A DNA stretch of 64,000 nt from Haematobia irritans (taxonomy: Eukaryota; Arthropoda; Insecta; Diptera; Muscidae): contig NC_134400.1 of NCBI RefSeq assembly GCF_050003625.1, forward strand, positions 47,481,096-47,545,095, in the 5' to 3' direction. Shown here in pieces: positions 1-10,595 of this stretch. Both the position numbers and the translations under genes were made by a program. Every line of letters starts with the position of its first letter. Within the stretch, counting starts at the first letter, position 1. The notes under the pieces were generated by a model. It made no database searches, was not told where the DNA came from, and worked only from the letters and a program-made list of their open reading frames with translations.

Positions 1-824
1 ATTCTGGGTCGTGGTGAAATTCTGAGTGGATCTAGCGATGTCCGGCTGTCCGTCCGTCTGTTGAAATCACGCTAACGACACAAGCTATCGATTTGAAATT
101 TGGCACAAGTAGTTGTTATTGCTGTAGGTCGAATGCTATTGCAAATGAGCATGGTCAAGTTTGGGTATAGCCCCCATATAAATTATGTTGCGTAGTCTCT
201 TGAGGAGCACGTTTCATCAGCTCTGTTTGAAATTTGGTCTATGGCCTCTAAAAACCATGCAAAATTTGGTCCATATCGGTCCATAATTATATATAGCCCC
301 CATATAAATCCCCATATTTGGCTTACGGAGCCTCTTGGAGTAGCAAATTTCACCCGATCCGGTTGAAATGTGGTACATGGTGTTAGAATATGACTTCTAA
401 CCACGGTGCAAAAAGTGGTTCATATCGGTCCATAAAACCAATCCCCAGAGTTTACTTATTGCAAAACTTCGTCCATATCGGTTTATTATTACACGCAAAG
501 AAAAAAAACGTTTGGAAAACGTGTACCGAAAACGTTTTTCTTTTGTTAGAGTTTTTTGAATTGCTTCGAAAAGTATACACTTTTATCACCAAAAAAATTC
601 GTTTGTTACAAAATTTTTATTTTTTCAGTAAAAAAAGTTATTTTTAAACCAACAACACAGTCCATTTCGTTTATATCAAACACTGTTCTTTTCTAAATTT
701 AGGTCTTTAATAAGACAGATTTTACAGTTCATAGTAAAAATTTAATATAGTAGAATGTAATGTTGAAAATTTTTCGGAATCTTCCGATCATATCTGGAAT
801 ATATGTAAAAAAAAAAAAAAAACT

Positions 825-900
825 TTGGTCGAAGCAGGGATCGAACCCACGACCCTTGGCATGCAAGTCAGACGTAGCAACCACTGCTCCACGGTGCCCA
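825..900 (-). repeat. tRNA-like SINE head (minus strand)
   Basis: Read on the minus strand this starts GGGCACCGTGGAGCAGTGG and contains an A-box-like stretch (TGGAGCAGTGGTTG) and a B box (GGTTCGATCCC), then TGCTTCGACC. That is the internal pol III promoter layout of a tRNA-derived SINE and resembles the head of the SINE at 16551. It is a fragment: the body and the TAACC tail are absent. A functional tRNA is not supported, because no cloverleaf with matched acceptor stem can be drawn. Confidence 0.6.
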
Positions 901-1015
901 ACTAAATGTATTTTTCTGTTAAATAAACTTTGTTTAATCGGCTCGTGGGCGCCGCAAGCTATGCTATATAAATATAACTTAGTTATATGGGTAATTGTCT
1001 ATTGATGACAATAAT

Positions 1016-1240
1016 GGCTACATGGCTCAGTGGATAGTGTGTTGGCTTACAAATTGCATGGTCCGCGGTTCGATTCTCCGTCCAGGCGAAAGGTAAAAAA
1101 AAAAATTTAAAATTTATAAAATCGTATAATTTCTTCTACATTGTTTGTGTTACAGAAAAAGGTGCTAAGAACTAAAAAACTTCGTGGAAGTGGAAAAGAT
1201 GTGAGGGAAAATGCAATTAGCCAGAAAAAAATTTTTTTTG
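1016..1240 (+). repeat. second tRNA-derived SINE family
   Basis: The head has an A-box-like TGGCTCAGTGGATAGTG and a B box GGTTCGATTCT ending near 1088. An A-rich linker and a body (AAAAAGGTGCTAAGAACT, GTGGAAGTGGAAAAG) follow. The same body is at 15925-16085 on the plus strand and at the far right edge (about 63910-64000) on the minus strand, so it is a dispersed family. It lies divergently from the tRNA-like segment at 825-900, about 115 bp away. Confidence 0.6.
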
Positions 1241-1557
1241 AGTTAGTCTTTATGAAATTGTTTTTACATCCTGGAAAAGAATAAACGTTTATCACAAAAA
1301 AAATATGCTTTTCTTCCAAATACACTTCCTTTCAACGAAAAGCAAATGAGAAACGAACCTTGTTTGTCTAAAATTTCGTTTGGGAGGAAAGAATTATTTT
1401 TTTGCGTGTATATATAGCTCCCATAAAAACCGACCCCAAATTTGACTTCTGGAACCACATTGAGATCCAAATGCATTCCATCGGGTTGAAATTTGGCCTC
1501 TAATTACCGTTCAAAAAAGTGTCCGTAAAATTTTAATTCGAATTTTTCTTAGCATAA

Positions 1558-2366
1558 ACAAGTATATACAGCAGTAAGTTCGGCCGGGCCGAATCTTAAG
1601 TACCCACCACCATGAACCAAATATTAGGATTTCCTTTGAAATTTCAGAAGGGCTTGAGGACTTGAGGACACTTCCCGAAGATAAATTTAAAGATTTCACC
1701 TATGAGGACTATATCAGATTCTGGATTTATAAGAACCATTTTTGTTTGAGTTTTAGAAGAATCATTAACATCTCTTGTAAGTGTGCAAGAAAATTATAAA
1801 ATAATGTTTTGATTTGAAAAAATAACTACGGTTTCTAGAAACCCAAGGAGTTAAATCGGGAGATCGTTCTTATGGGGGCTATACTAAAATATGGACCGAT
1901 ACTCACCGTTTTCGGCACACCTCTTTATGGCCCGAAAATACCTCTAAATTTCAGGCAAATTGGACAGAAACTTCGGATTCTAGAAGCCCAAGAAGTAAAA
2001 TCGGGATATCGATCTATACCAAAACATGGACCGATACTCACCATTTGTGGCACACCTCTTTATGGTCCTAAAATACGTATAAATTTCCAATTTCAGGCAA
2101 ATTGTATATAAACTACGGATTCTATAAACCCCCGATATAGGCCATCTTCGAACTTGACCTGTCTGCAGACAAAAGACGAGTTTGTGCAAAATTTCAGCAC
2201 GATTGCTTCATTATTGAAGACAGTAGCGTGATTACAACAGACAGCCAGAATTTTTCCCTGATCAAGAATATATATATTTTATATAGTCGGAAATCGATAT
2301 TTCGATGTGTTACAAACGGAATGACAAACTTATACCCCCGTCACCATTCTATGGTGGTGGGTATAA
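1558..2366 (-). repeat. DINE-B (Helentron-like) copy
   Basis: The copy runs 3' to 5' on the plus strand. Its 3' end (left) has ACAAGTATATAC, the hairpin TTCGGCCGGGCCGAA and subterminal GTACCCACCACCAT. Its 5' end (right) is the reverse of TATACCCACCACCATAGAATGG. Repeat units of the B type (CGGCACACCTCTTTATGG, CCTCTAAATTTCAGGCAAA) fill the middle. It is one of several B copies in the window and has no coding function. Confidence 0.8.
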
Positions 2367-2440
2367 AAATACTTTTTTTCTGTGCACAACCTCAAAAATG
2401 TCAAGCTTTTCGATAGAGCTGTCAGTTGTAAGATTAGATA

Positions 2441-2480
2441 TATATTTCGGAAAGTCTAGGGTTAGACTTTCCGAAATATA
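2441..2480. repeat. perfect 18 bp hairpin
   Basis: TATATTTCGGAAAGTCTA is followed by a 3 nt loop and its exact reverse complement. The perfection of the arms points to a recent origin or to constraint. No flanking duplication is evident. It could be a tiny foldback element or a replication-slippage product. Confidence 0.6.
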
Positions 2481-2552
2481 AAAGCAAAGCTCAAATTTGG
2501 ACCATGTTAACTTAAATAGAGATATAGGTCTATATAAAGGATAAATCAGAAT

Positions 2553-2990
2553 CAGAGAATGAAGCCGACCCATTTTTGTCGGCGGCGGATACTAATTTTT
2601 TAATTCCGGCGGCGGCGGCTTGACGGCTAAGCCGATATAAATTTGTCTTATCGGCGGCGGACAATTATCCATAATAAAATCAATTTGATGGTAATGAGAT
2701 TAGTTGTACAACTTATCTTACAATCACATTTACATGTAATTCAAATGTTCCGAGCCAAATTTTTGCAAAATTATTATGGCAACTTGATACTGACGGATTT
2801 TGGGTGGAAAGTGAAACATTTTGGCAAAAAATGCAACCATTATTAATAATTTTTTCTGATTCAAATGTATATTTTTGATTAATTGGCGGCTAACTCTGAG
2901 TCGTGATGAGTCGACAAATTCGGCGACGGCTTCGACTGGTAAAAACTAGTCGGCGGCGGCTAAAATCGGCGGCGCGACTATTAGCCATAA
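2553..2990. mobile_element. hAT-like MITE, GGCGGC-word family (truncated)
   Basis: The left end is CAGAGAATGAAGCCG followed by clusters of GGCGGCGG; the right part again has GGCGGCGGC clusters ending near CGGCGGCGCGACT. The complete relative at 61744-62425 has both termini and a near-perfect 8 bp duplication, which supports the hAT assignment. Here the right terminus is lost. No significant coding sequence. Confidence 0.6.
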
Positions 2991-3172
2991 TAATATGCCC
3001 CCTTTAAAAAATTAATAAATTATGGAATATATACCTTTAAAAAAATAATTCATCAAATTAAAATTCAGGAAAATGGGATTGAATGCGCTTCAACGAATCA
3101 AATCGGTAGAACGAGCTATATGGGGGCAATTTCAGGATATTTGCGTCTATCAAATGGAGAATTCGGTCTATA
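2991..3172. other. unassigned AT-rich spacer
   Basis: This is AT-rich DNA with no coding potential. A short stretch near 3110-3140 resembles diverged DINE repeat text (AGCTATATGGGGGC). It ends at the TA that precedes Himar copy 1. Confidence 0.4.
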
Positions 3173-3239
3173 ACAGGTTGGCTGATAAGTCCCCGATCTA
3201 ACAAAGAAAAACACATTTTTTTTGGTCAAAATTCGTTTT

Positions 3240-5681
3240 TATTATTCAACATAGTTCTCTTCAAGAGCGATACAACGATTATAACGACCTTCCAATTTTT
3301 TGATACCATTTTGGTAGTACTCCTTCGGTTTTGCCTCAAAATAAGCCTCAGTTTCGGCGATCACCTCTTCATTGCAGCCAAATTTTTTCCCTGCGAGCAT
3401 CCTTTTGAGGTCTGAGAACAAGAAAAAGTCGCTGGGGGCAGATCTGGAGAATACGGTGGGTGGGGAAGCAATTCGAAGCCCAATTCATGAATTTTTGCCA
3501 TCGTTTTCAATGACTTGTGGCACGGTGCGTTGTCTTGGTGGAACAACACTTTTTATACCCTCCACCATAGGATGGGGCGTATATTAACTTTGTCATTCCG
3601 TTTGTAACACATCGAAATATTGCTCTAAGACCCCATAAAGTATATATATTCTGGGTCGTGGTGAAATTCTGAGTCGATCTGAGCATGTCCGTCCGTCCGT
3701 CCGCCCGTCTGTTGAAATCACGCTAACTTCCGAACGAAACAAGCTATCGACTTGAAACTTGGCACAAGTAGTTGTTATTGATGTAGGTCGGATGGTATTG
3801 CAAATAGGCCATATCGGTCCACTTTTACGTACAGCCCCCATATAAACGTACTCCCAAATTTGGCTTGCGAGGCCTCCAAGAGAAGCAAATTTCATCCGAT
3901 CCGGCTGAAATTTGGTACATGATGTTCACATATGGTCTCTAACAACCATGCAAAAATTGGTCCACATCGGTCCATAATTATATATAGCCCCCATATAAAC
4001 CGATCCCCCGATTTGGCTTGCGAGGCCTCCAAGAGAAGCAAATTTCATCCGATCCGGCTGAAATTTGGTACATGGTGTTAGTATATGGCCTCAAACTCCC
4101 ATGCAAAAATTGGTCGAAATCGGTCCATACTTATATATAGGCCCCATTTAAACCGATCCCCACATTTGACCTCCAGAGCCCCTTGGAAGAGCAAAATTCT
4201 TGCCATTCGGTTGAAATTTGGTACGTGATGTTAGTATATGGTATCCAACAACCATGCAGGAACTGGTTCCTATCAGCCCATAATTATATATAGCTCCCAT
4301 ATAAACCGATCCCCAGATTTGACCTCCGGTGCCTTATGGAGAAGCAAAATTCATCCGATCTGCTTGAAATTAAGTATGTGGTGATTGTATATGATATTTA
4401 ACAACCATGCCAAAAGTGGTACATATCAGTCCATAATGATATATAGCCCCATATAAACCGATCCCGAGATTTGGTTTTGGAGCCTCTTGGAGGAGCAAAT
4501 TTCATCCGAGTGAGTTGAAATTTGGTACATTGTGCTAGTATATGGTCGTTAACAACCATGCCTAACTAGGTCCATATCGGTCTATAGTTATATATATCCC
4601 TCAGATAAATCGATTTCCAATCACACCAAAATTGGTCCATATCAGGTTCATAATTGTATATAAGCGGGGGTCCCATATTTCAATTCTGGCTCTCTACGTA
4701 CCGTGCAAAAAGTCCATATCGATTCGTAATTATTTGTAGACTTGACTATATATAACTTTTTTGTCTAATTTATACCACGTATGGACTAACTCACAATTTG
4801 GAAAACGATGTTAAGAAGTTTTAAGATACCACAACCCAAGTATTTCGATTGTGGATGACAGTCTTTCGTAGAAGTTTCTACACAATCCATGGTGGAGGGT
4901 ACATAAGATTCGGCCTGGTCGAACTTACGGCCGTATATACTTGTTTCTTCTTCATATTGGGCCGTTTTGCCGCGATTTCGACCTTCAAACGCTCCAATAA
5001 CGCCATATAATAGTCACTGTTGATGGTTTTTCCCTTCTCAAGATAATCGGTAAAAATTATTCCATGCGCATCCCAAAAAACCGAGGCCATTACTTTGCCA
5101 GCGGACTTTTGAGACTTTCCACGCTTCGGAGACGGTTCACCGGTCGCTGTCCACTCAGCCGACTGTCGACTGGACTCAGGAGTGTAGTGATGGAGCCATG
5201 TTTCATCCATTGTCAGATATCGACGGAAAACCTCGGGGTGTATTACGAGTTAACAGCTGCAAACACCGCTCAGAATCATCAACACGTTGTTGTTTTTGGT
5301 CAAATGTGAGCTCGCGCGGCACCCATTTTGCACAGAGCTTCCGCATATCCAAATATTGATGAATGATATGACCAACACGTTCCTTTGATAGCTTTAAGAC
5401 CTCTGCTATCTCGATCAACTTCATTTTACGGTCATTCAAAATCATTTTGTGGATTTTTTTGATGTTTTCGTCGGTAACCACCTCTTTCGGGCGTCCACTG
5501 CGTTCACCGTCCTCTGTGCTCATTTCACCACGCTTGAATTTTGCATACCAATCAATTATTATTGATTTCCCTGGGGCAGAGTCCGGAAACTCATTATCAA
5601 GCCAAGTTTTTGCTTCCACCGTCATTTTTCCCTTCAGAAAACAGTATTTTATCAAAACACGAAATTCCTTTTTTCCATTTT
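3240..5681 (-). pseudogene. mariner transposase, Himar1-like, dead copy 1
   Basis: The reading frame covers the HTH region, the catalytic motifs MDETWLHHY, HQDNAPCHKS and YSPDL, and the C-terminal RYNRCIALEENYVE. It is not functional. One A is missing in the run after the start codon, so codon 4 shifts frame. An extra base near 5240 ends the N-terminal half at TRNTP. A DINE splits the KKKK codons before VLFHQD. One missing base near 3440 shifts frame after YSPDL. When active such proteins cut and paste the element at TA sites. All three catalytic Asp codons are still visible, in different frames. Confidence 0.9.
3554..4944 (+). repeat. DINE-A copy inserted in Himar copy 1
   Basis: The 5' end is TATACCCTCCACCATAGG and the 3' end CCATGGTGGAGGGTACATAAG, then the TTCGGCCTGG hairpin and ACTTGT. 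Between them are INE-1-like 5' sequence, then diverged tandem units. The pre-insertion sequence is known from Himar copy 3 (about 28117): a run of six T. Here five T precede and three T follow the ATACCC...ACTTG core, so the event fits insertion between T and T without a longer target duplication, as known for Helentrons. Confidence 0.9.
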
Positions 5682-5682
5682 T

Positions 5683-7327
5683 TATTCCCACCACCATAGG
5701 ATGGGGGGTATATTAACTTTGTCATTCCGTTTGTAACACATCGAAATACTGCTCTAAGACCCCATAAAGTATATATATTCTGGGTCGAGGTGAAATTCTG
5801 AGTCGATCTGAACATGTCCGTCCGTCCGTCCGTCTGTTGAAATCACGCTAACTTCCGAACGAAACAAGCTATCGACTTGAAACTTGGCACACGTAGTTGT
5901 TATTGATGTAGGTCGGACGGTATTGCAAATGGGCCATATCGGTCCACTTTTACGTATAGCCCCCATATAAATGGACCCCAAAATTTGGCTTGCGAGGCCT
6001 CTAAGAGAAGCAAATTTCATCCGATCCGGCTGAAATTTGGTACATGGTGTTAGTGTATGGTCTCTAACAACCATGCAAAAATTGGTCCACATCGGTCCAT
6101 AATTATATATAGCCCCCATATAAACCGATACCTCGATTTAGCTTGCGAGGCCCCTAAGAGAAGCAAATTTCATCCGATCCGGCTGAAATTTGGTACATGG
6201 TGTCAGTATATGGTCTCTAACAACCATGCAAAAATTGGTCTACATCGGTGCATAATTATATATAGCCCCCATATAAACCGATCACCAGATTTGACCTCCG
6301 GAACCTCTTGGAAGACCAAAATTCATCTGATTCAGTTGAAATTTGGTACGTGGTGTTAATATATGGCCTCAAACTCCCATGCAAAAATTGGTCGATTTCC
6401 CCCGATTTGGCTTGCGAGGCTTCTAAGAGAACCAAATTTCATCCGATCCGGCTGAAATTTTGTACGTGATGTTAGTATATGGTCTATAGCAACCATGCAA
6501 AAATTGGTCCACATCGGTTCATAATTATATATAGCCCCCATATAAACCGATCACCAGATTTGACCTCCGGAACCTCTTGGAAGACCAAAATTCATCTGAT
6601 TCAGTTGAAATTTGGTACGTGGTGTTAATATATGGCCTCAAACTCCCATGCAAAAATTGGTCGATATCGGTCCATAATTATATATAGGCCCCATATAAAC
6701 CGATCCCCAGATTTGACCTCCAGAGCCCCTTAGAAGAGTAAAATTCTTCCCATTCGGTTGTAATTTGGTACGTGATGTTAGTATATGGTATCCAACAACC
6801 ATGCAGGAATTGGTTCCTATCAGTCCGTAATTATATATAGCTCCCATATAAACCGATCCCCAGATTTGACCTCCGGTGCCTTTTGGAGAAGCAAAATTCA
6901 TCCGATCTGCTTGAAATTTGGTACGTGGTGGTAGTATATGATATTTAACAACGATGCCAAAAGTGGTCCATATCAGTCCACAATCGTACATAGCCCCATA
7001 TAAACCGATCCCGAGATTTGGTTTTGGAACCTCTTGGAGGAGCAAATTTCATCCGAGTGAGTTGAAATTTGGTACATTGTTCGTTTACAACCATGCCCAT
7101 ATCGATTCGTAATTATTTGTAGACTTAACTATACATAACTTTTTTGTCTAATATATACCATGTATGGACTAAATCACAATTTAGAAAACGATGTTAAGAA
7201 GTTTTAATTTACCACAACCCAAGTAATTCGATTGTGGATGACAGTCTTTCGTAGAAGTTTCTACGCAATCCATGGTGGTGGGTACATGAGATTCGGCCTG
7301 GCCGAACTTGCGGCCGTATATACTTGT
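5683..7327 (+). repeat. second DINE-A copy in Himar copy 1, with altered ends
   Basis: The element sits in the T run just upstream of the transposase start codon. Its 5' end reads TATTCCCACCACCATAGG rather than the usual CCCTCCACC, and the 3' subterminal repeat at 7270-7285 reads CCATGGTGGTGGGTAC, changed in the matching way. Five or more repeat units of the A type follow the 5' region. The T run on the right has lengthened relative to the empty site in Himar copy 3. Confidence 0.88.
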
Positions 7328-7505
7328 TTTTTTTTTCACAATAACAAAAGTTGCTTCACTCATAAACTAATTGACTTACAGACGTCAAATTTTGACACGA
7401 ATCATTTGAAGTTAGGTACTATATAAAAATAATATGCATTTAATACTAGCGATAAGTCCGGTCTGACACATAGATGGGTCAGACCGGACTTATCAGCCTA
7501 CCTGT

Positions 7506-8613
7506 TAATGCTGGTGACATTTCTGAGTGTTTTAAAGCTTCTCCAAGTGGTTTCACTGCAATGTGGAATGCCGTTCGTACTCGGCTATAAAAAGGAGGTC
7601 CACTATCATTGAGCTCAATATAGAATCGGGCAGCACTCAGTGATAAGAGAGAAGTTCACCACCAGCGTTACCGTTGGGAATTTTCAAAAAGTGGCATACC
7701 TCGAAAAAAGTGGCACATTCTTTTTAATAACTTATACGAAAAAAAAAATAAAAACTAAATACTGCTATGATCTAAAGGTAAAATATTTTGTGCGAATTCA
7801 GACAAATTGGAAAACAAATGCTCTTTAAAATTATTTTTTAAGCGCTAATAAAATCATCGGTCCTTTTAATTATATCTTTAAATTCATTTACGATATCAAA
7901 ATAATTCATATTATTATTGGTTTTTAAGTAATGCGGATCCAAGAATTTTGTATTATTCAAATTAGACCATAATTTTAGGGTAAATTTTTTGAATTTAAAT
8001 TTAGTCGTAGTAATACCTCTTTCTGAGATGCTTTTTGGAATAATTGCAGATTTGGCTTCGTGGCCAAAGAATTTTTATAATCAATATCTGCTAAATAACT
8101 AGTTGCTATATTTGTAATAGAATAATTTTTGTTAAATATATTATATTATAGTTATAGTCTGTCGAACTGGAACAATCAGTCTCCATGAGTGCTTGCAAAC
8201 TTGTTTTAACTGAGGTCTCATGGGATCCATCATCAATTAGTCTTTGCGGTCGCACTATAAACCTTAAAACTTTTCATAATTACCATATCATCATAGAATA
8301 ATAATAATAAATTTGACAACCTAAAATGAATCATAACCACTCACATATATTAATTATAATTAACGGAAGATAGCTATCATTGGTGCAAAATATTCAATTT
8401 TCTGAATAACGCATTTCTTTGTGATGTTAACTTCCCATAAAATTTAAACTTTTGTAAAAGTGGCACAAAATCGTACAAAGTATCACATTTAGTGTCGCAA
8501 AAAAAGTGACACAGAAGTGGCACCGGCCAAGAAAAGTGGCAAATTTGCCATTAAGTGGCACAACGGTAGACTGAATAGTCTATGTTAAGTGAGCCTGAAA
8601 TATCGGTCTGCCA
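7506..8613 (+). repeat. SINE-1 fragment interrupted by a hAT-like MITE
   Basis: Body sequence starts at TAATGCTGGTGACATTTCTG, immediately at the Himar target TA, and runs to GAAGTTCACC at 7660. The tail (ACTGAATAGTCT, AAGTGAGCCTGAAATATCGG) resumes at about 8568. The head and the TAACC repeats are missing. Comparison with the intact SINE at 16551-16897 shows the gap is filled by the element at 7663-8573. Confidence 0.75.
7663..8573. mobile_element. hAT-like MITE, AGTGGCA-word family
   Basis: The left terminus is CAGCGTTACCGTTG; CAACGGTA with the following GACTG forms the right end. Next to both ends lie repeated words AAGTGGCA or close variants, at least two on the left and five or more on the right, all inward of the TIR. 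The 8 bp duplication typical of hAT cannot be shown because the right junction is blurred by similar SINE bases. No transposase is present. Confidence 0.55.
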
Positions 8614-9334
8614 CTATGATTCAATTATAAAACTATTTTAGTTAAAATTTTCTAAAATAAACCTACATTTTCTTTTGTGGTGGGTCCATTTTTTTGTGTA
8701 CACATTTTATTTTAACAATTTTTGCAAACCAACATATTCAAATCAATTCACTTGATATTTATAGAGAACATAGGCAAACGAATGGAAGCACCTCACTTGC
8801 AAATCTTCTGTCTTATCTGTTAATTTCAAATAATTTATATTGATTGAGATCCAAAATATTGATAGAAGATCTTCGCATCACTCTCTATGATTGATTGGAT
8901 CAATAAACTCTGTTAAATTCGTCTCTTATATTTTAATCATTTTATTTCGCCTTTAATGTGAACACTATTAGCAAAAACAAATTGTAACACTTCTTTAGAC
9001 GCTTTGTAATCATGGGCCATTCATATATTTTTTGTCATTTCTTCTTATAGTGGGTCTCAAAAAATAACAGAAAACATAACGTTTATTTAAGCTCAACAAA
9101 AGAACTATTATTTCGCTTTATTATTATGGATTCAGTGTTAAATTGAGAAGACATATAGAAAGAAATATAAACAGATCTAGGTTAAGAAATCAAATTTTGT
9201 ATTATCTCAGATAAAAAGAGAGAGAGTGTAACGTTTTAAGATATAACACCCGTTATATGTAAATAAAACGAAAGACTTAAGACACGAACTTCTACATTTT
9301 GATTCAATTCTTTTATAATTAGTGGCCTTGGATC
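8614..9334. other. AT-rich spacer with a solo MITE end
   Basis: Around 8640-8702 there is a terminus related to the 20474-20991 MITE (TTTTCTAAAATAA, GTGGTGGGTCC, TTTTTTTGTGTA). The rest is AT-rich DNA without open frames, repeats or RNA-like structures I can support. Confidence 0.4.
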
Positions 9335-10291
9335 CAGGGCTGCCAATAAAATTTCAAGAAAAATCGTCACTTTTTTCGATCAAAATCGGCACCTGCATTT
9401 TAAAAATCGTCAAAAATATCGGCAATATAAATTATATTAAAATTAAACATATTTTTTGGGTAAACACAAAACAAAAATATTTATTTCATATACCAAACAG
9501 AAAATTAATGTACACAACTATGCATTTCAATAAAAAAATATACAAAGAAATCAGTTTTGTATACAAATAACATTACCATAAAAATCATTTTCTGGTTAAA
9601 TAAAAATATTTCGTAATTTTTGTATAAAGAATCTATTTTTCTAAAATATTATTATTAATTGAGTAACATTTTTATTTAAAAATTAAATATTTTGAAACTA
9701 AAGAAAAAGTCCGAAGGCATAATCGATACTGCTGCATGTTTATGGGATCAATAACACATTTACCGATTATTTAGTCATCGCCGACAAGTCGTATCGATCC
9801 GACACACTGTAAGATTCTTTACAAACACCGACATTCCGTCCGGAATAACTGATAGTCTGTAAAGCGCATAAATCATTATCAATTTTAGTATTAAAACAAC
9901 TTGAGTTATTTCATTTTAGGCTATTTTTTGAACAGAATATTCCATCCAATGAATTATTCTCCAGCTATCATCTAATTTTAGTTTTTTGCTTAAAAAATTC
10001 TACGTTTGCTGTGGAGTGTGGAAGAATCATGATTATTTGTACGAATTTTGACAAAACTCGAAAAGCCAAAGTACTCCACGCTTTGTTTCCGAATTTTTTT
10101 TTTCCCAAAAATTTTCAAATTTATTTTAATATATTCAAAAATTTCTTCAAAATGTAAAAACTTTAACTCCCAAAACTATGTGTCTAAAGAACGTAGTTAA
10201 TATCGTTAAAATCGGAAAAAAATCGGAATTGTCCATTTTGTGAGTAAAAAATCGTCAAAATGCCGATAAATCGGCAAAATTGGCAGCCCTG
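9335..10291. mobile_element. hAT MITE, AATCGKCA-word family
   Basis: The terminal repeats CAGGGCTGCCAAT and ATTGGCAGCCCTG are exact inverted copies. The flanks CTTGGATC and TTTGGATC form an 8 bp duplication with one mismatch, the hAT hallmark. Subterminal words AAATCGTCA, AAATCGGCA and AAAATCGTCAAAA repeat near both ends. The 957 bp element has no transposase. Part of the interior (about 9800-9845) matches 62452-62490 in reverse, an unrelated dispersed repeat. Confidence 0.85.
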
Positions 10292-10595
10292 TTTGGATCC
10301 ATAGGTATAAACAAATTTTATACTCTCTGTGTAGAAGAGATTTACCAAGTGCGTTTCATATCAGTCTTTATTTTCATATATAGTCCCTATATGGGCCAAT
10401 ACTGGCGTGGGAGTCGGAGCGACAAACATGTGCTTTTTAATTCATTATTAATTTACAAGCTAGCAAAAGCATTTTGACCTATTGTATTCAAAATTATGGG
10501 CATTCGTATGAAATTCAAGCATGATAGTGTGATTGCTTTATTTTTGACTGGAAAACCACAAGTGGTCATCGTTAGACCCCTATAGTTGTTATATA
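10292..10595. other. unassigned spacer between hAT MITE and Himar copy 2
   Basis: About 300 bp of apparently unique sequence. A short open frame across 10280-10477 begins inside the hAT end and has no recognisable motif. The spacer ends in the TA target of Himar copy 2. Confidence 0.4.

Larger units (their letters stand above)
492..1408. mobile_element. CACxG-ended MITE with 2 bp TA duplication, inside DINE-A
   Basis: The 917 bp element has terminal inverted repeats CACGCAAAGAAAAAA and TTTTTTTGCGTG, flanked by TA on both sides. It interrupts a DINE repeat unit. It contains two tRNA-like segments, one on each strand, described separately. No transposase is encoded. The termini fit the short CACxG-ended group seen many times in this window; CACTA/EnSpm affinity is inference, and a Tc1-type TA target cannot be excluded for this copy alone. 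Confidence 0.65.
1..1545 (+). repeat. DINE-A (Helentron-like) copy, split by a MITE
   Basis: This is a DINE-1-like element of the subfamily I call A. It enters at the window edge within the conserved 5' region (TATATATTCTGGGTCG type) and continues into the tandem repeat (CCCCCATATAAA, ACCATGCAAAATT, GTCCATATCGGTCC motifs). The 492-1408 MITE interrupts it, and diverged repeat units continue to about 1545. The 5' region resembles Drosophila INE-1/DINE-1 (CATAAAGTATATATATTC, GAGTCGATCT, TGTCCGTCCGTC), which are known as non-autonomous Helentrons. No coding capacity is expected. Confidence 0.8.
3173..7505 (-). mobile_element. Himar1-like mariner copy 1, split by two DINE insertions
   Basis: Terminal repeats ACAGGTTGGCTGATAAGTCC (left) and its reverse (right) are flanked by TA on both sides. 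Removing the DINE copies at 3554-4944 and 5683-7327 leaves about 1.3 kb, the usual mariner size. The right end is abnormal: near 7442-7492 the terminal repeat text is duplicated in inverted form. Right of the element is SINE sequence starting exactly at the target TA, but the left flank is not the matching SINE head, so the copy is probably rearranged. Himar1 identity rests on recall of the family. Confidence 0.9.

Noticed and set aside
825..1090. tRNA genes
   Set aside because: A and B boxes are present, but no acceptor stem pairing or anticodon arm fits, and both are attached to SINE-type bodies.
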